From Anaeramoeba flamelloides (taxonomy: Eukaryota; Metamonada; Anaeramoebidae): 64,000 bases of DNA. Shown here one piece after another: positions 22,937 to 35,174 of the stretch. A program made the translations under genes and the position numbers. Below the pieces are notes generated by a model. The model was not told the DNA's origin, did no database searches, and worked only from the letters and a program-made list of their open reading frames with translations. Each line of letters begins with the position of its first letter. Positions within the stretch are counted from its first letter, which is position 1. The stretch lies in contig JANTQA010000076.1 of assembly GCA_027625915.1 (NCBI GenBank), forward strand, positions 2,729,501 through 2,793,500, written 5' to 3'.

Positions 22937-23356
22937 ACTGGGGTATTTAAACATCCTTTAAAGGTATGTTATGGTAGGTTAGAGTATGCTTGGGTGGTTT
23001 GGATGGTATGTTAGAGAATTTTAGTAATGATTTTGAAAAAAAAAAATAATTAAGAGAGGAATTATACTTGTGTGAATTATTTTAAGCGGAAAAAAATTTC
23101 TAACTTAACTTTTGTGATTTAAAACTGGTTTTTAAAAAATTTTTAAAATATTTAGTATTGATTATTTCAAAATTTTGATTTTTATACAATTTATTCCCTA
23201 AAATACCACTAATCACAAAATAATCACTTTGATTTTTCCACAACGATTTAAAACTATTAAAAACTTTTATACTGATGATAATGATCAAGAAACAATTCAA
23301 AAAAAAACAAAAAAATTCTAATTGAGCAATTTAGAAATTTAATAAAATACCCCAGT
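22937..23356. mobile_element. Family D palindromic element, 420 bp
   Basis: Bounded by ACTGGGGTATTT (22937-22948) and its inverted copy AAATACCCCAGT (to 23356). The left interior carries GTATG/GGTTAGAG-type short repeats and GGATGGTATGTTAGAG. A related block in reverse orientation lies at about 34.66-34.76 kb. No coding frame. Target duplication not clear. Confidence 0.5.
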
Positions 23357-24359
23357 TATTCATAGAACATTTTATTGTTGTGGTTTATTGATAATTTTTG
23401 TTTCTAATTTGTTCCCGTCATTCTATTGAAATACATAAAAAGTGTAGAAATTCAATCAAAAAATATTTTACGACATTTTTATGTTATTTGGAAAAATTCA
23501 TCAGTATAATGCAGATCAATTTTAATTAATTATCTATTTGTCAAAATATGAATAAGGAGAAAAAGATTTTATTGTAAAATTTTATGAAATTGGATGACCT
23601 GGTTCCATTTTTTTGTGAATAACATTATTCACAAAAGCTAATTTATAATTAGCTTAACTAAATAAATTGAAATTAGACAATTTTTAAAAAAATCCATTGA
23701 ATTCTGAATATAACGAATTTAGAAACATTAGACTAATGTTTGATGTATATTTTAGTTGGTAAATGATTTTTTATGGTCAATAGTAGATGTAATAACTTGA
23801 AAAAAGATCAAGTTAAACAATCTTTTGAATATTTACTCTTTGAAATAAAAGTTTTTCTTGTTTTGGTAAAAAACATTTCCAGGTTCAAAATTCGAAATTT
23901 ACATCATAAAACTCAATACTCTGGCATATCCCATCTTATCTTATGATTGTAAAGTGATAGTAGTTTGAATGTAAATAGTAAAAATATACTTGAAAATAGT
24001 GGTAACTGTAATTATCTAACTTGTTAAAAAATGGTTTACAAATCAACCTTCTTTCGTTTGAAATTTTTGCAAAGTTTTTCCTTTAATATATGTTTTTTTA
24101 GTTTTTCTTTCAGAAATCGTACATAAAACCTAAATTTTGAATTTTTTCTTTTTCCTTTTAAATGAATGTTTTCAGCAATTTTTTCAATATATTATATTTA
24201 ATTTTGGTTTCACTCAAAATAAAAAAAAAGATATAACTCAAATGTATTAAAAAAAGATTAGTTTTAAATAATATAAAGTTTTTTTACAAATAAATTGTAA
24301 AAAAAAATTTGAAAAATCACCAAATATTTTTTATTTTATAAAAGTATTCAAAAAAATAA

Positions 24360-25620
24360 TGTAAGGGAATAGTAACTTTCATTTATTTTTTCCCAAAAGG
24401 TAATAGAGTAATTATTTACACAAGAATATAATTAAGCCCAATAGGTAACCTCATGGATCAACTTTAGAGAAATGAGTTCTCCATTTTATAGAAATATTCA
24501 TTAACTCAATTAATTTTTCAGTCAAAAGATCTGATTACTATTTTTGTATGAATTTTTGGATTAAATTAGAAAAAGAAAAACATGCAAAAATAATTTATTT
24601 TATTTTTATGAAATCCCATTTTTGTGTGAATTATGTGGGACTTAAGGAACAAAAAAAAACCTTTATACTTTAATCTTTTTTTAAAAATACAATACAAATA
24701 TATAAAAATACAATCAAAAAATAATCAAATATTGAATCCATGTAGATCTAAAAAAATTGATCATGTCTTATATTCCACAAATATATATATTTATCAAATT
24801 TTTTAAAGTTTAAAAGATTAGGAAATATTTGTATCTTAAATATTAAGCCTATAAACAATGAGTATTTGTATTAAAAGTAAGTTATTTGTGGATTATTTAT
24901 TCTTGTTTTTTTTTTTTAAAAAATATTAATTTGAATAAATTATATTTATTTGAAAATTTTTAAACAAATTGAGAAATAATTCGAAATTCCATTGTGTAAT
25001 TCGACCAATTGGTTGTTTATAACCAACTGAAATAATTAGGTTTTTGTTATTAATTATTGGTTAAAAATAATGAAATTAAAAAGTATTTCACTGGTTATAA
25101 AGTTGAATTTTACAGATTTTAAAAAAATTATGAGTTAAATTAATAGTTTGATTGTTTTAATCTTTTTTTTCTTCAGTATAAAGAAAAAAATGATTCAAAA
25201 TGTTATTAGTTTAATTACATTTTTTTTCAGGTTTAAAATTATTATTGTAATTTTTTTGAGATTAATTGGATTTTTTCTACTGAGGAATTCCCAAAAGAAG
25301 TAATTTCATTTTTACCGAATTTTTTTGTACAATTCCATCACATTGTAGAAAATAATAATATTTCTTTCTTCTTCAACAAAAAAAAAAAAAAAAAATTGAA
25401 ATGATTAACTAATATGTTAGATTCTGAACTTTTTAAATCAGAAGTAAAATGGTACATACATTAAAAAAAAACAAAAATTCATTTCGGGAAAGAAAATTAA
25501 AATTGATTTTGGTATTGTATTTATGAGATTTTTACCCCGTTTTTCAATTTCAAGATATGGTAATTTTTTTTTGAATTTGATATTAAATTTACTACACTTG
25601 CTTAAATATGAATATTGTAA
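24360..25620 (+). mobile_element. Family B repeat, copy 3
   Basis: Begins near GTAAGGGAATAGTAAC (worn TTAAGGG end) and follows the 8.4 kb copy in the same orientation through CAACTTTAGAGAAATGAG, AATATTGAATCCATGTAGATC and the block near 25.54 kb (TTTTCAATTTCAAGATATGG). The short open frames inside it are not conserved between copies, so it is not coding. Confidence 0.6.
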
Positions 25621-26260
25621 AAAATATAGTACATTTATTTTCAAGATGAATAAAGATTTTATATACATTTATCCAAATTTTGGCCATAGTGAATTTAATA
25701 TCGGATTACTTTATTAGATAATAATAATTTTAAGCAAAAAATTGTTTAGTGAATACCAATCTTACAATTTTTAAAAAAATCATTTTTAAAACAAAACTTT
25801 GGTCTTTACTAAAAGATTTTATATTGAAAATTCATTCAAACTCAGAAATCAAAACGGGTGTTTAGTTTACTATAACCAAAATGTGTATAAATACATAAGA
25901 CTCTTTATTTATCTCCAAAATAAATGTACTATATTTTTTACAATATTCATATTTAAGCTTGTGTAAAAGATATTTTTAAATATTATTAGTCCCTTTAAAA
26001 AATTTTTTTTATATGTCATTAAAGAGTTGGATCATTTTTTATAAAATTGTCCTGTCTATGAAAATAAGAATAAAATATGGACATCTGGATTAAAAAAAAA
26101 AATTAATCTTTCTCATATATTAAAAAATAATGTAATTTTTACTATTTTTGATATTATTAGAAAAATAGATTTATCTTATTTATTATCCCTAATGAGTAAT
26201 AAAGTTATTTTTAAGTAACAAACAAATTTTCTTAAGACTAATTTTAAAATTCGTGAAGTT

Positions 26261-26640
26261 CCGTCAAGTGTCGCAGAGTGCCTAGGTTTTCTTGAGGTTT
26301 TCTGTATTATATGTTAAGTGTTTTAGGTTTTTTTGAGGTTTTTTATTTTATTTGTGAAGTGTTCTAGGTTTTTTTTTACTTTTTGAAATAAACAGCAAAT
26401 TTTAATAAATTTTCGGTTTATTTCGAAAAGTAAAAAAAAAAACCTAACGAAAATCTAATGATTTTCCAAAGAAAAAAGAAAACACAAAAAAACCTAACGA
26501 AAATCTATTGATTTTCTAAATCCAAAAGAAAAGAAAAAAATCAAAATTTAATTTCCTAGTTTTTTTTTTTTTACTTTGAGATTTAAATAGAAAATTATAT
26601 AAATTTTCGTTTTATTCATAAATTAAAAAAAATAACGGCA
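26261..26640 (+). mobile_element. Family A fragment, copy 2
   Basis: Contains TTCCGTCAAGTG and AGAGTGCCTAGGTTTTC, then TTTGTGAAGTGTTCTAGG, TTTGAAATAAAC and AACCTAACGAAAATC, as in the left half of the 3.57 kb copy. The right half is not present. Confidence 0.5.
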
Positions 26641-27372
26641 AATATGAGGAATTAAAAACTCCTTCATTAAATAATAAAAAAAAAATAAAAATGAAAAAAA
26701 ATTTTTTAAGGTGGTTAAATAAAAAAAAATCAAACTGTTTAAATGTTATTATTTGGGTTCTTTATTGTTAAAATGTCTTTTTCATATTGGTTTTATCATT
26801 CCAATAAATTAAAAAAATTTTTTTTTACTTTATTCTGAAAATCACTTAATTTAGAATTGTATGGTGGGGTACAAAATTTGATCCTCTTCACTTGAAAAAA
26901 GAGTACAAAATTTACCAATTTTAACTATGTTAATATGTGATGTCTACAATTTTTTTCAAAAAAAAAGAAAATTATGATTTTTTTTAACTTATTTAACAAA
27001 GAAAAAAGACTCTATTTAGTATTCCTCACAATATTTTTTAAAAATTTTTTTCTGAGGTATAATTTTTTATTAAAAATTTATTCTGAATTTGGTAAATATA
27101 TATATATATATATATAGGTATATTTTAAAAAATCATTGAAGAGGGTTCTTTGATAATATCAATTAAAGTAACCCTTATTTTTTTTTAACGATTAAAAATT
27201 GATCTACAAAAAAAAAATATCTGAAAAATAAAAAATTAATAAAAAAAAAAAAAAAACAAAAACTATTTAAATAATTGATTAGTTTTTTGATTTAAAATGT
27301 AGATCATAAACAATTTAATTGGTGGTACAAACCAAGAAAGTTGTTTCATGCTCAATAAAGTGGCTGTCATCA

Positions 27373-28615
27373 TTAAATATCGTATTTTTTTTTAAAAACT
27401 ATCCACATTTTATTCATCAAATTTTTTAAATTCTGTACATCTCCACTAGTATAGTTTGTTGCTTTGTTCGCAACACCAGCTACTAAGATAACATGATTTT
27501 TTTTGATATTTCCTTTTTTAGGATCATAAAATACTGGTACGTTCATGTGTCTTGTTAAAGAAACATGTCCTTTTGGTGTTCCCTTTTTCATTTTATTTTT
27601 TTTCTTATAATCGTTTGTAATAACTGGCTTTCTTTGTCGGATCGCTTCACCTATATATTTGGAAAGAGTTTAAGAAAATTTATTTGAGAAGAAAAAGGAA
27701 AAAATATTTAAAATATACAAAACAATTAGTAAAATTAAATTAATAAAATCTGGTTAAAAAATTAAAAGTTATATTGGATCTGATGTAATAAAAAAAGTTT
27801 AAAAAAAGAGTTTCCAGAAAATTGTTTCATTTGAATTTGAGAAACTGTTCTGGTGATAGCCCCTAGTCTAACTAATTTTAATCCTTTACCAGCTTTGAAA
27901 AGTATGGAAAAGTATGAAAAAAAAAAAAAAAAGATCATTTACCCCATAACCCAATTTTAGCTGTTTCGTATTTCACAGGTCTATTGATCATTCCACACTC
28001 ACTCATTGCAGAATTTGACCATCCATACAAATGAATGAATGATTGATCCTTGCTGACAAATGCTAAATAGCCAATAGTTGAATCTGTGATCCTGACACCT
28101 TCTTCAATGCACCAGTCGGCAATCTCTCTTGAGGTCAGTGAATCATCTGTGGTCAGAGAAGTGTTTATAGATTTAATTTTGTTTGTATTTGTGACCCTAT
28201 TCCTAATTACGACCTGTATCATTACACCACCCTTGAGACGGACTGGCTTGAACCAGACGTGGCATGGAAGTGTTTCGTTTTTGAAGTTTTTGATTTTCCA
28301 TGGAAAGTCACACCCTCCGCCTGAGATTGCTGACCCGATCTTTTCACGGATCTGGTTCATCAGTGGCTTTTCTGTGTTTTTTTGGTTGTCTTCACAAATG
28401 TTAGCAAAATGGTAGACAGCAATTTTCACCGTATCGACATCCTCAAACTTTAAGTATTTTGCAAATGATTCATTACAATCAACCAAATCTCCTTGTTGGT
28501 TGATCAAGCAAATGATTTCGCTGTTGTCCCGAATCGTTTTTGAATATTTTTTGAGAGTGCACAGATCAACGTTTTCTGGTGGTAAAAATGTTTGTCCAAT
28601 TCCTGAGTTTCCCAT
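27373..28615 (-). CDS. PAS + GAF sensor protein with a bacterial-type GAF domain
   Basis: Two exons (28615-27943 and 27650-27373), intron 292 nt with GTAAAT donor and TATATAG acceptor; 316 aa. Residues about 25-135 form a PAS domain (TIRDNSEIICLINQQGDLVDCNESFAKYL, shown in part: NSEIICLINQQGDLVDCNES). Residues about 158-316 are a GAF domain with the block GLWGEAIRQRKPVITNDY, then KKGTPKGHVSLTRHMNVPVF, VILVAGVANKATNYTSGDV and LKNLMNKMW. This GAF type is common in bacterial multidomain histidine kinases and response proteins, where it reads a small ligand. No kinase, cyclase or other output domain is visible, so this would have to signal through partners. The close match to bacterial wording plus one intron fits an old transfer from bacteria (inference). 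Ligand unknown. Confidence 0.8.
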
Positions 28616-31250
28616 TGTGTTTTCAATTTATAATATTAAAAGAGATAAAAAATATTTATTTGAAAAAAAAATGGATTTTAAGTTGTAGATCTTAATTTAA
28701 AACAATCTTTTTCAATGAACTGATAATAACTATCAATGTTACCCCTGTTTTTTGGGGGGTTTTTATCTTCAAATTCGAATAGTTGAACAGAATTAAAATA
28801 TTAATTCCAAAAGATTCACATTTTAAATATTATGTGGGATTCTCACAGAATTAGTGATGTAATAAGATTAACTTATTTTATATTCCCCTTTTTTATAAAT
28901 ATTATAAATTTCTAAAAATAAGCATATAACAGTAAGTTTCGGTCTTAGATTGTTATGATTTAAATATGTTGAAACCTTTCAGAATTTTGAATTTCCAGTA
29001 AAATTCAAATGATTACAATATATTTTTATCACTAACAAAAAGTTTTTTTTAAGACAAATTAGGAGTATTTTGAAAAAACTTTTAGCCAAATTTAGCAGGA
29101 GAAAATGCTTACAGAAATGTTGAATTAATCTGACTCAAATAAATATTCTTTTTCAGACACCAAAAATTTTTTTACAAATTTCTGAAAAAAATTTTTTGTT
29201 TTTGACAAAAGAAAATAAAAATCTGTGGTTTTCCGAAAAACAATTTTACTTTTAAAAAAAAAACTTTCTATTTTTGTTCGGTTTTGGTCTTTGTGTTTGA
29301 TAATATTAAATGGAAAACAAAAAGATCTAAATTTTCTTTCAGCATTTCTTGAAAAAATTACAACCAAAAATTACAATAAATCAAAGTTTCCAATTCTAAA
29401 AAGATAAAATGAATAATTTAATCTTGTTTTATGGAATTTCAAATTTGGAATGTTTCCTTAATTTAAGATCTTTTGTTTGGTAATTTGAAGGAAAATTTTG
29501 TTCCATTTATTTTGTATTAAATAGTCCTCAAAAAATATATTATCTTTACAAACAAACTGATTTTCATTTCTAAATTTAACTTGTCTTATTTGTTTAGGGA
29601 TTAACAGACCCCAAATTATTTAACTGTTTTTGTTTTGATTTTATTAATTATTTTTTTTTGAATTAATCGTTAACTGGTTTAAATTGACTAACCTTAATTA
29701 AGTATTTGTTCTTTTTTTTAAAAAATTGTCATTTTGAGAACAAATTTCGATTCTTTTTATAATTTTCAAGTAATAATATAAGAATATTCAAAAAACAAAG
29801 TTTAGGTATAAAAGAGAGAAGGTAAATGATATTATGAAAAGAAAAACTAAAAATAGCAATGAGTGAGTTTTTTTCCACTCTTGTGTAATAAAGGGATATA
29901 TAGAAAAAAATCAGTAAGCAAAAAAGGAAATTTGCTAATGAAAAAAAAGTAAATAGATATATCTCAAACATTGAAGAAAATTTAAAAGCTTTTTATCTAG
30001 AAATGCTTAAATTCAGCAATTTTTAGAGAATTTCTTTTTGAATGTTTTTTCGTTCCAAAATAAATTATCCTTTTTTTTGCAATTATAAATTTGTTTTGAG
30101 AAAAGTTCAAAATGTTTATAATTTCAATTATGCAATACAATTCGGTTGAAATTATAAAGGTTTAAAGTTTGAAATATTTTAGTTAAGAAATTTAGAAAAA
30201 GTCTTTGGATTCTCAAAAAACAAATTTTGTTTTAAAAATTATATCTTTATAAGTAATTATTTAAGACTGTAAATTTGGTTTGAAGGTTTATGCCTTAACA
30301 ACAGGATTGTCTTAACAATTATTTCAAAAAGAATTTGAGATCAAAATGAAATAAATTGTTTTAAAAAATTGCTTTTACGATTGGGTTCATGATTTGGATT
30401 CACTTTGCAAAAAATTCTTTTACTTCGCTTGGAAAACTTTGTGAATTTTTGCAAAAAAAGACTTTTTTTTTTATTTTTTTCAATTTTCTCAAGAAAATGA
30501 GTAACAATTTCATAAAGCAACCCGTGGTTGAACTATGGGCGGGAAAATAAAAGCAAGATGTTATTAATTAAGATTTTTTCAATATTAAAAAAAAAAAAAT
30601 TCTGTAAAAAATTTAAAGAAATCTTCAAGAATTCAATCCTAGACTGGAAATATTTCTAACAGCTGGTTCCGACAAAATGGCTGAATTTTTATTTTTACCA
30701 ATGTAATTATTTTTAAGAAAGGTTCGTAAAAAAATTTTTCCCTTTGTTTTTCAGCAGATAGTGGATTTTTTTAATACAAAATCGGATAGATCCCAAAAGG
30801 TCAAAAGAAAAAATAATTTTAAGAAAAATAGAACAAAAATTTTTGATTACATAAAGAAAGCATGAGTGAAGGTAAAGTTAATGAGGTACTAACACTTTTA
30901 GATTGTTTTTGGAACTTTACTTAACAAAATATTATCAAAATTATTTGCAAAAATTTCTTTTGGATTATTTAATAACATGTTAATTGATAAAAAAATATTA
31001 TCTTTATATTAGACAAAAATCTTATTAGTGAGCACAAAGGCAGATGAAATTTTATCTGAGAAACTGGGGTAAATTTTCCAATTTTTTAATATTTTTATTT
31101 TTCAATTTCAAACTATTTTCGAACATCGATTGCTATTTTTTGTATATCTTCAAATGAAACTTTTAAAACGATTCTTTTCGAAAGAATAATAAAGTCTAAC
31201 TAATTTTACAAAGTTTCTTATCACTTGAACCAATAAAATGCTTTATTTAA

Positions 31251-32029
31251 GGACTATCTAAAAAAAGGCTATTTCCGGGGTATGGGGGGTTAAAACACCA
31301 CTGTTTTAGACTCTTTATCTTTTTCAATTCACCAGAAACCCAAAATTGATAATTTTTTGCAAATTTTTTGAACCAAAAAGCATTTTTTGGATTTTTACAA
31401 TCGTTTGTCATTTTTTTCAGCGCATCTAATTTTTAGCAACCTCAAAAAAATGAAAAAGAAATTTTTTTTTCTTTTTAAAGCCAAATTGACAATATTCAAT
31501 TCCATCTTTTCCAACAAAAAAGTGTTTTTTTTTGTAGTAAAACACATATAAAAAATTTTTTACAAAAAAAGATCAGAACACATAAAGTTTTTTTTACAAA
31601 TAAGATCAAAAAATAAAAAAATAAAAAAAATCTTTTTCGTATTTTGAGAAAAACAAACAATGAAAATGAATGGCAAATAAAAAACAAATCACTTCTAACT
31701 TTTCCCCTTTTCATTTTAAATTATTTTTAAAATGACAAAGAAAAATTTTGCATTTTGATAAATTTAATGTTCATATCCCAACCATTATAGTTCTAATTGA
31801 AGTGTTGTCTTACAATCAATTTTTACCCCTGAAAAAAGAAAGTTAGAACAAAAATGGTTGGGATATGGCTTTCAGTAATAGGTTTGCTAATGAGAATCTG
31901 ATCTGTCAAAATAAATATTCCTAAAAATCTAAAATTTGATAGTTCTTCTGGATACTAAGAAATAAAGACAACATTTCACTCGTGTTTTAATCCCTGTAAA
32001 GGCAATAGTGGCCTTATTTTAGATAATCC
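31251..32029. mobile_element. TTAA-flanked element E1, 779 bp
   Basis: Flanked on both sides by TTAA (31247-31250 and 32030-32033). Ends are GGACTATCTAAAAAAAGGC and, inverted, GGATTATCTAAAATAAGGC; similarity continues to GGTTAAAACAC / GGATTAAAACAC, about 50 bases. TTAA target duplication with GG..CC ends is typical of piggyBac-type elements. There is no transposase, so this is a non-autonomous (MITE-like) copy. Confidence 0.75.
31772..31867. repeat. Nested hairpin, 96 bp, inside E1
   Basis: CATATCCCAACCATTATAG.. at the left and ..ATGGTTGGGATATG at the right are inverted copies (arms about 24 bases). It could be a structural part of the element or a second small element inserted in it. Confidence 0.7.
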
Positions 32030-32620
32030 TTAAAGCTTTAGCCAAAAAAATTTGGAATGATGCCGAAATAATCTGTATAGACTGAGTATAATGTGTTTTT
32101 CAAAATAATTACAGTGATTCTTTTTTTCTATAAATCCTACATTTCAAATGATAAACAAATCGACAGTAAACAATAAGTAAATACCATACTGATTTCTTAA
32201 AGTTCTACGAAGTAAAAAGAAAAACTCAAAATGAAGGATCAAATATAAAAATATTTTCTCACAAAATAAAATTATTTGTAAGAAAATATTCTTAATCAAA
32301 AAGAAAAAAACAAAAAAAAATACAAAAATATTTAAACGTTTTCTTTTAATAATTTATAACATTCTCAAAATATCAATTTGTATATATTCAAAATATATTT
32401 TACTGTGGATCTGCTATTGGGTACTTAACTAGATGTTGTATCAGAACGAGAAGAATAACAAATCGCGTTTTTTATTTGAGACACAAGTTTTATGCTCTAA
32501 AAACGGGTAGTTTGACCCACTGTAATATGAAAAAATGAAGTACAAATTTTCAGACATTTATATGAATTTGTTAGAGTAATGCGGTGTGAATGGCCCTGTG
32601 TAACAGCCTTTAACCCATTG

Positions 32621-32781
32621 CTGGTATTTGAATCATAAATTGGAAAAAAAAATTCACTTAATTTTCAATTTCCTTTTTCAAATATAGACCATAAATTACA
32701 AGTTACTTGTTTGGAATACTATTTAGAAAAAATTTTGAAAAGGAAGTGGAAATTTTTTCCTATTTAGAACATAAATACCAG
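32621..32781. mobile_element. Palindromic element F, 161 bp
   Basis: CTGGTATTTGAATCATAAAT at the left and, inverted, CTGGTATTTATGTTCTAAAT at the right. The arms run on as GGAAAAAAAAATTCACTT / GGAAAAAATTTCCACTT. The same left end occurs at 60171 after TTTA, which suggests TA-flanked mariner-type insertion. Confidence 0.55.
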
Positions 32782-33563
32782 TATAGCAATTTATCTCATG
32801 TTTTTTTTTTTTTTTTTGTAGACTTGGGTGTTTGAACATAGGAAGGCACCAATATAATCTTGGCTAATATTCAAATTGACTTTCGAGGTTAGACCTTTGA
32901 TTAATGTAAATGGTTCAATAATATTAAATTTTTTTATTTCAAAAATTTCGTCATATCGACAAAATTACTAGGTTATATTGATTTTGAAAAATAAAAAATC
33001 AAAAAATGATCTCATTATTTTGTTCATTTTTTTGTCAAAAAATTACATTTTAATCTTTCAATATTTTCATAATTCTAATTTAAAATTTATTTAAAGAACT
33101 TTATTTCTTATTTATATACTGTTTTCATCCTATTGATTTATTTTTTTTATTTCAACAGTTAGCAAATATTTTTTATATGGGTTAAATTTTCGTAATTGGT
33201 ATAATATAAAACACTAGTTATTACACCACTATATGGTAAAAACATTCAGTTCATTTTTCTACCTTTTTTTTATACAAATAAAGTTTTTCAAGAAAAAGAT
33301 TGTAATTTATGGTTGTTTTTGAAAAAGAAAAATGAAAATTAATAGAAAATTTTAAAAGGTTTATTTTGAATATAAGCGCAACCTTTCAAAAAAACAGTTT
33401 TTTAATTAAGGGGGTTAGCAACATCATAACTCTAATTGAAATTGAAACACAGAAAAGTAAGGAATATATGTTTAAAAATTATATTGATATTCTAAAGTGT
33501 TATTCCGACTTTCTAAGTTACTATTTTTTTTTTTTCTTCTTGTAGAAAATTAAAAAAAGAAAA

Positions 33564-33597
<34 letters not shown>

Positions 33598-33719
33598 AAA
33601 AGAAAGAAAAAGAAAAACAGAAGAAAAACAAAAATATGAGAAAAAAAAATAAATAATAACAGTTTTAAAAAATTAGAACAAATTATTTTTGATCTAACAA
33701 TTTAAAATTATATTCTGAA

Positions 33720-33800
33720 AATTTAATCTTAGAAATCCATAAAACAACTTTAAATAACATTATAAAGTGTGCCAAATTTTTTGAAAAATATTTCACTTTT
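33720..33800 (+). repeat. Family C fragment
   Basis: AAACAACTTTAAATAACATT, ATAAAGTG and CAAATTTTTTGAAAAATA match the right end of the copies at 19.71-19.79 and 61.03-61.11 kb. It is preceded by an A/AAGAAAA-rich tract as in the 19.6 kb copy. Confidence 0.5.
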
Positions 33801-33946
33801 CTTCCAGAACAAGATGTTTTTCCTATGGTTTCTTAATAATGCATTGGAGTATAAATAGTTATTGCAAAAATATTGAATTTTATAACCCAAAATTTTTTGG
33901 GAAATTAATCTAGATTTCATCGAAAATTGAATGATTTCATAAACTA

Positions 33947-34142
33947 CAGTCAGTTCCACTTTTAAGACACAAACATTCAACAAAATTTAAGGCTTAAAAA
34001 ATCCCAAATTAATGCACAAAATTCCGATTCTAGTAAAATAAATTGTATAAAATATAAAATTACAAATTTTGTGCCTTAATTCGAGATTTTTTTGTGCAGA
34101 AAATTTCGTTGAAAGTTTGTGTCTTAAAAGTGGAACTGACTG
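33947..34142. mobile_element. Mariner-type MITE M, copy 1, 196 bp
   Basis: Flanked by TA on both sides (33945-33946 and 34143-34144). The inverted ends are CAGTCAGTTCCACTTTTAAG in both arms, continuing as ACACAAAC.TTCAAC.AAATTT. CAGT ends with TA duplication are characteristic of Tc1/mariner/pogo elements. A second copy of exactly the same length is at 52714-52909. Confidence 0.85.
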
Positions 34143-34379
34143 TATTTGTTAACTTTTATTTGATTTTTTTTGATGAAATGGTTTGAAAATAATCTCAAAA
34201 AAACCCTTGAAAACTTAAGCTAATCATTATATGATTTTCTAAATGAAATTTCAATAAAATTTCTTATCTACCACAATTAATATCTTAATATTTAATTTTT
34301 TTTAAAAATATAGAAATTTGTTAAAAAAACATAAAAATATTACGAAATCAATATTACTCACATAGTTATGATAACAATT

Positions 34380-34760
34380 TTAGGAAATATTTATTCATTA
34401 AATGTTATCACACACGCCCCCCTCAAAAGTTCAATTACAGTCTAAGGGGAACAAATAAAAAGATTATGAAGCGATTAGTATTATTTTATTACTTAAATGT
34501 AGAAATATCATCATGTTTAAATCATCAATACTTAATATTTTTAAATATTGTTCAAAACCCGTTTTTAGACACCAAAGTAGAGTGGGAATTTTTTCCCCTT
34601 AAAATAAGTAACAAAAATATAATTGATCTCTTAATTATTTTTTTTTTTTACAAAATCCTATTAAAAATTACTTAACATACCATTCAAACTACCCTAGCAT
34701 CCTTTAATTTACCTTAGTTTATCCCCAATTTTGCCTAACCTAACCCTAACCTTACCGAAT
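34380..34760 (-). repeat. Family D related sequence, copy 2
   Basis: The reverse complement of 34.66-34.76 kb (GGATGCTAGGGTAGTTTG, AATGGTATGTTAAG) matches the left interior of the 22.94 kb element. The short run CCTAACCTAACCCTAACC at about 34.73 kb is part of this repeat. Ends are not defined. Confidence 0.4.
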
Positions 34761-35174
34761 AATATTTTCAAAATACTAACTGTTAAATATTTCAATTGGG
34801 TTGGCTATTGTTTAAAAATTGAGAATTTGATCAAATTTTAAATTTAATAATTTTAATATAAAAATTGAATAAAATTCAAAATAAGATAATAAAAATAAAG
34901 TGAATGTTTAAAATAAATTTATTTACATCAAAAAACAATAATTTTTGTAAACAATCATAACTAGAAAATTTTTTTAAAAAAAAAAAACAACTCTATATTT
35001 TGTATTATTGAAATACACACATAGAATAAACATAATTATATATAACAATTTTGAAAAGGGTATAAAACTTTAGTAGGTATTAATGGGAATTACAAAAAAA
35101 AATAAAATTTTTCAGTAATATTTTATTCATTTTTTTTTATAAAATTTTTGAAATTTTTATTAGGCTTATTGGAG

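Larger units (their letters stand above)
22055..27372. other. Intergenic region, repeats only
   Basis: No exon is supported. Runs of T follow the RalGAP stop. The region then holds a palindromic element (22937-23356), a family B copy (24.36-25.6 kb), a family A fragment (26.26-26.64 kb) and AT microsatellite near 27.10 kb. Open frames near 23.1-23.3 and 25.4-25.7 kb belong to repeats and show no domain. Confidence 0.5.

Noticed and set aside
23100-23300. Minus-strand frame of 66 codons
   Set aside because: Lies within the 420-bp palindromic element and shows no domain.
34725-34760. CCTAACCTAACCCTAACC as possible telomere sequence
   Set aside because: Only a few imperfect units, in the middle of a repeat that has a non-telomeric relative at 22.97 kb.
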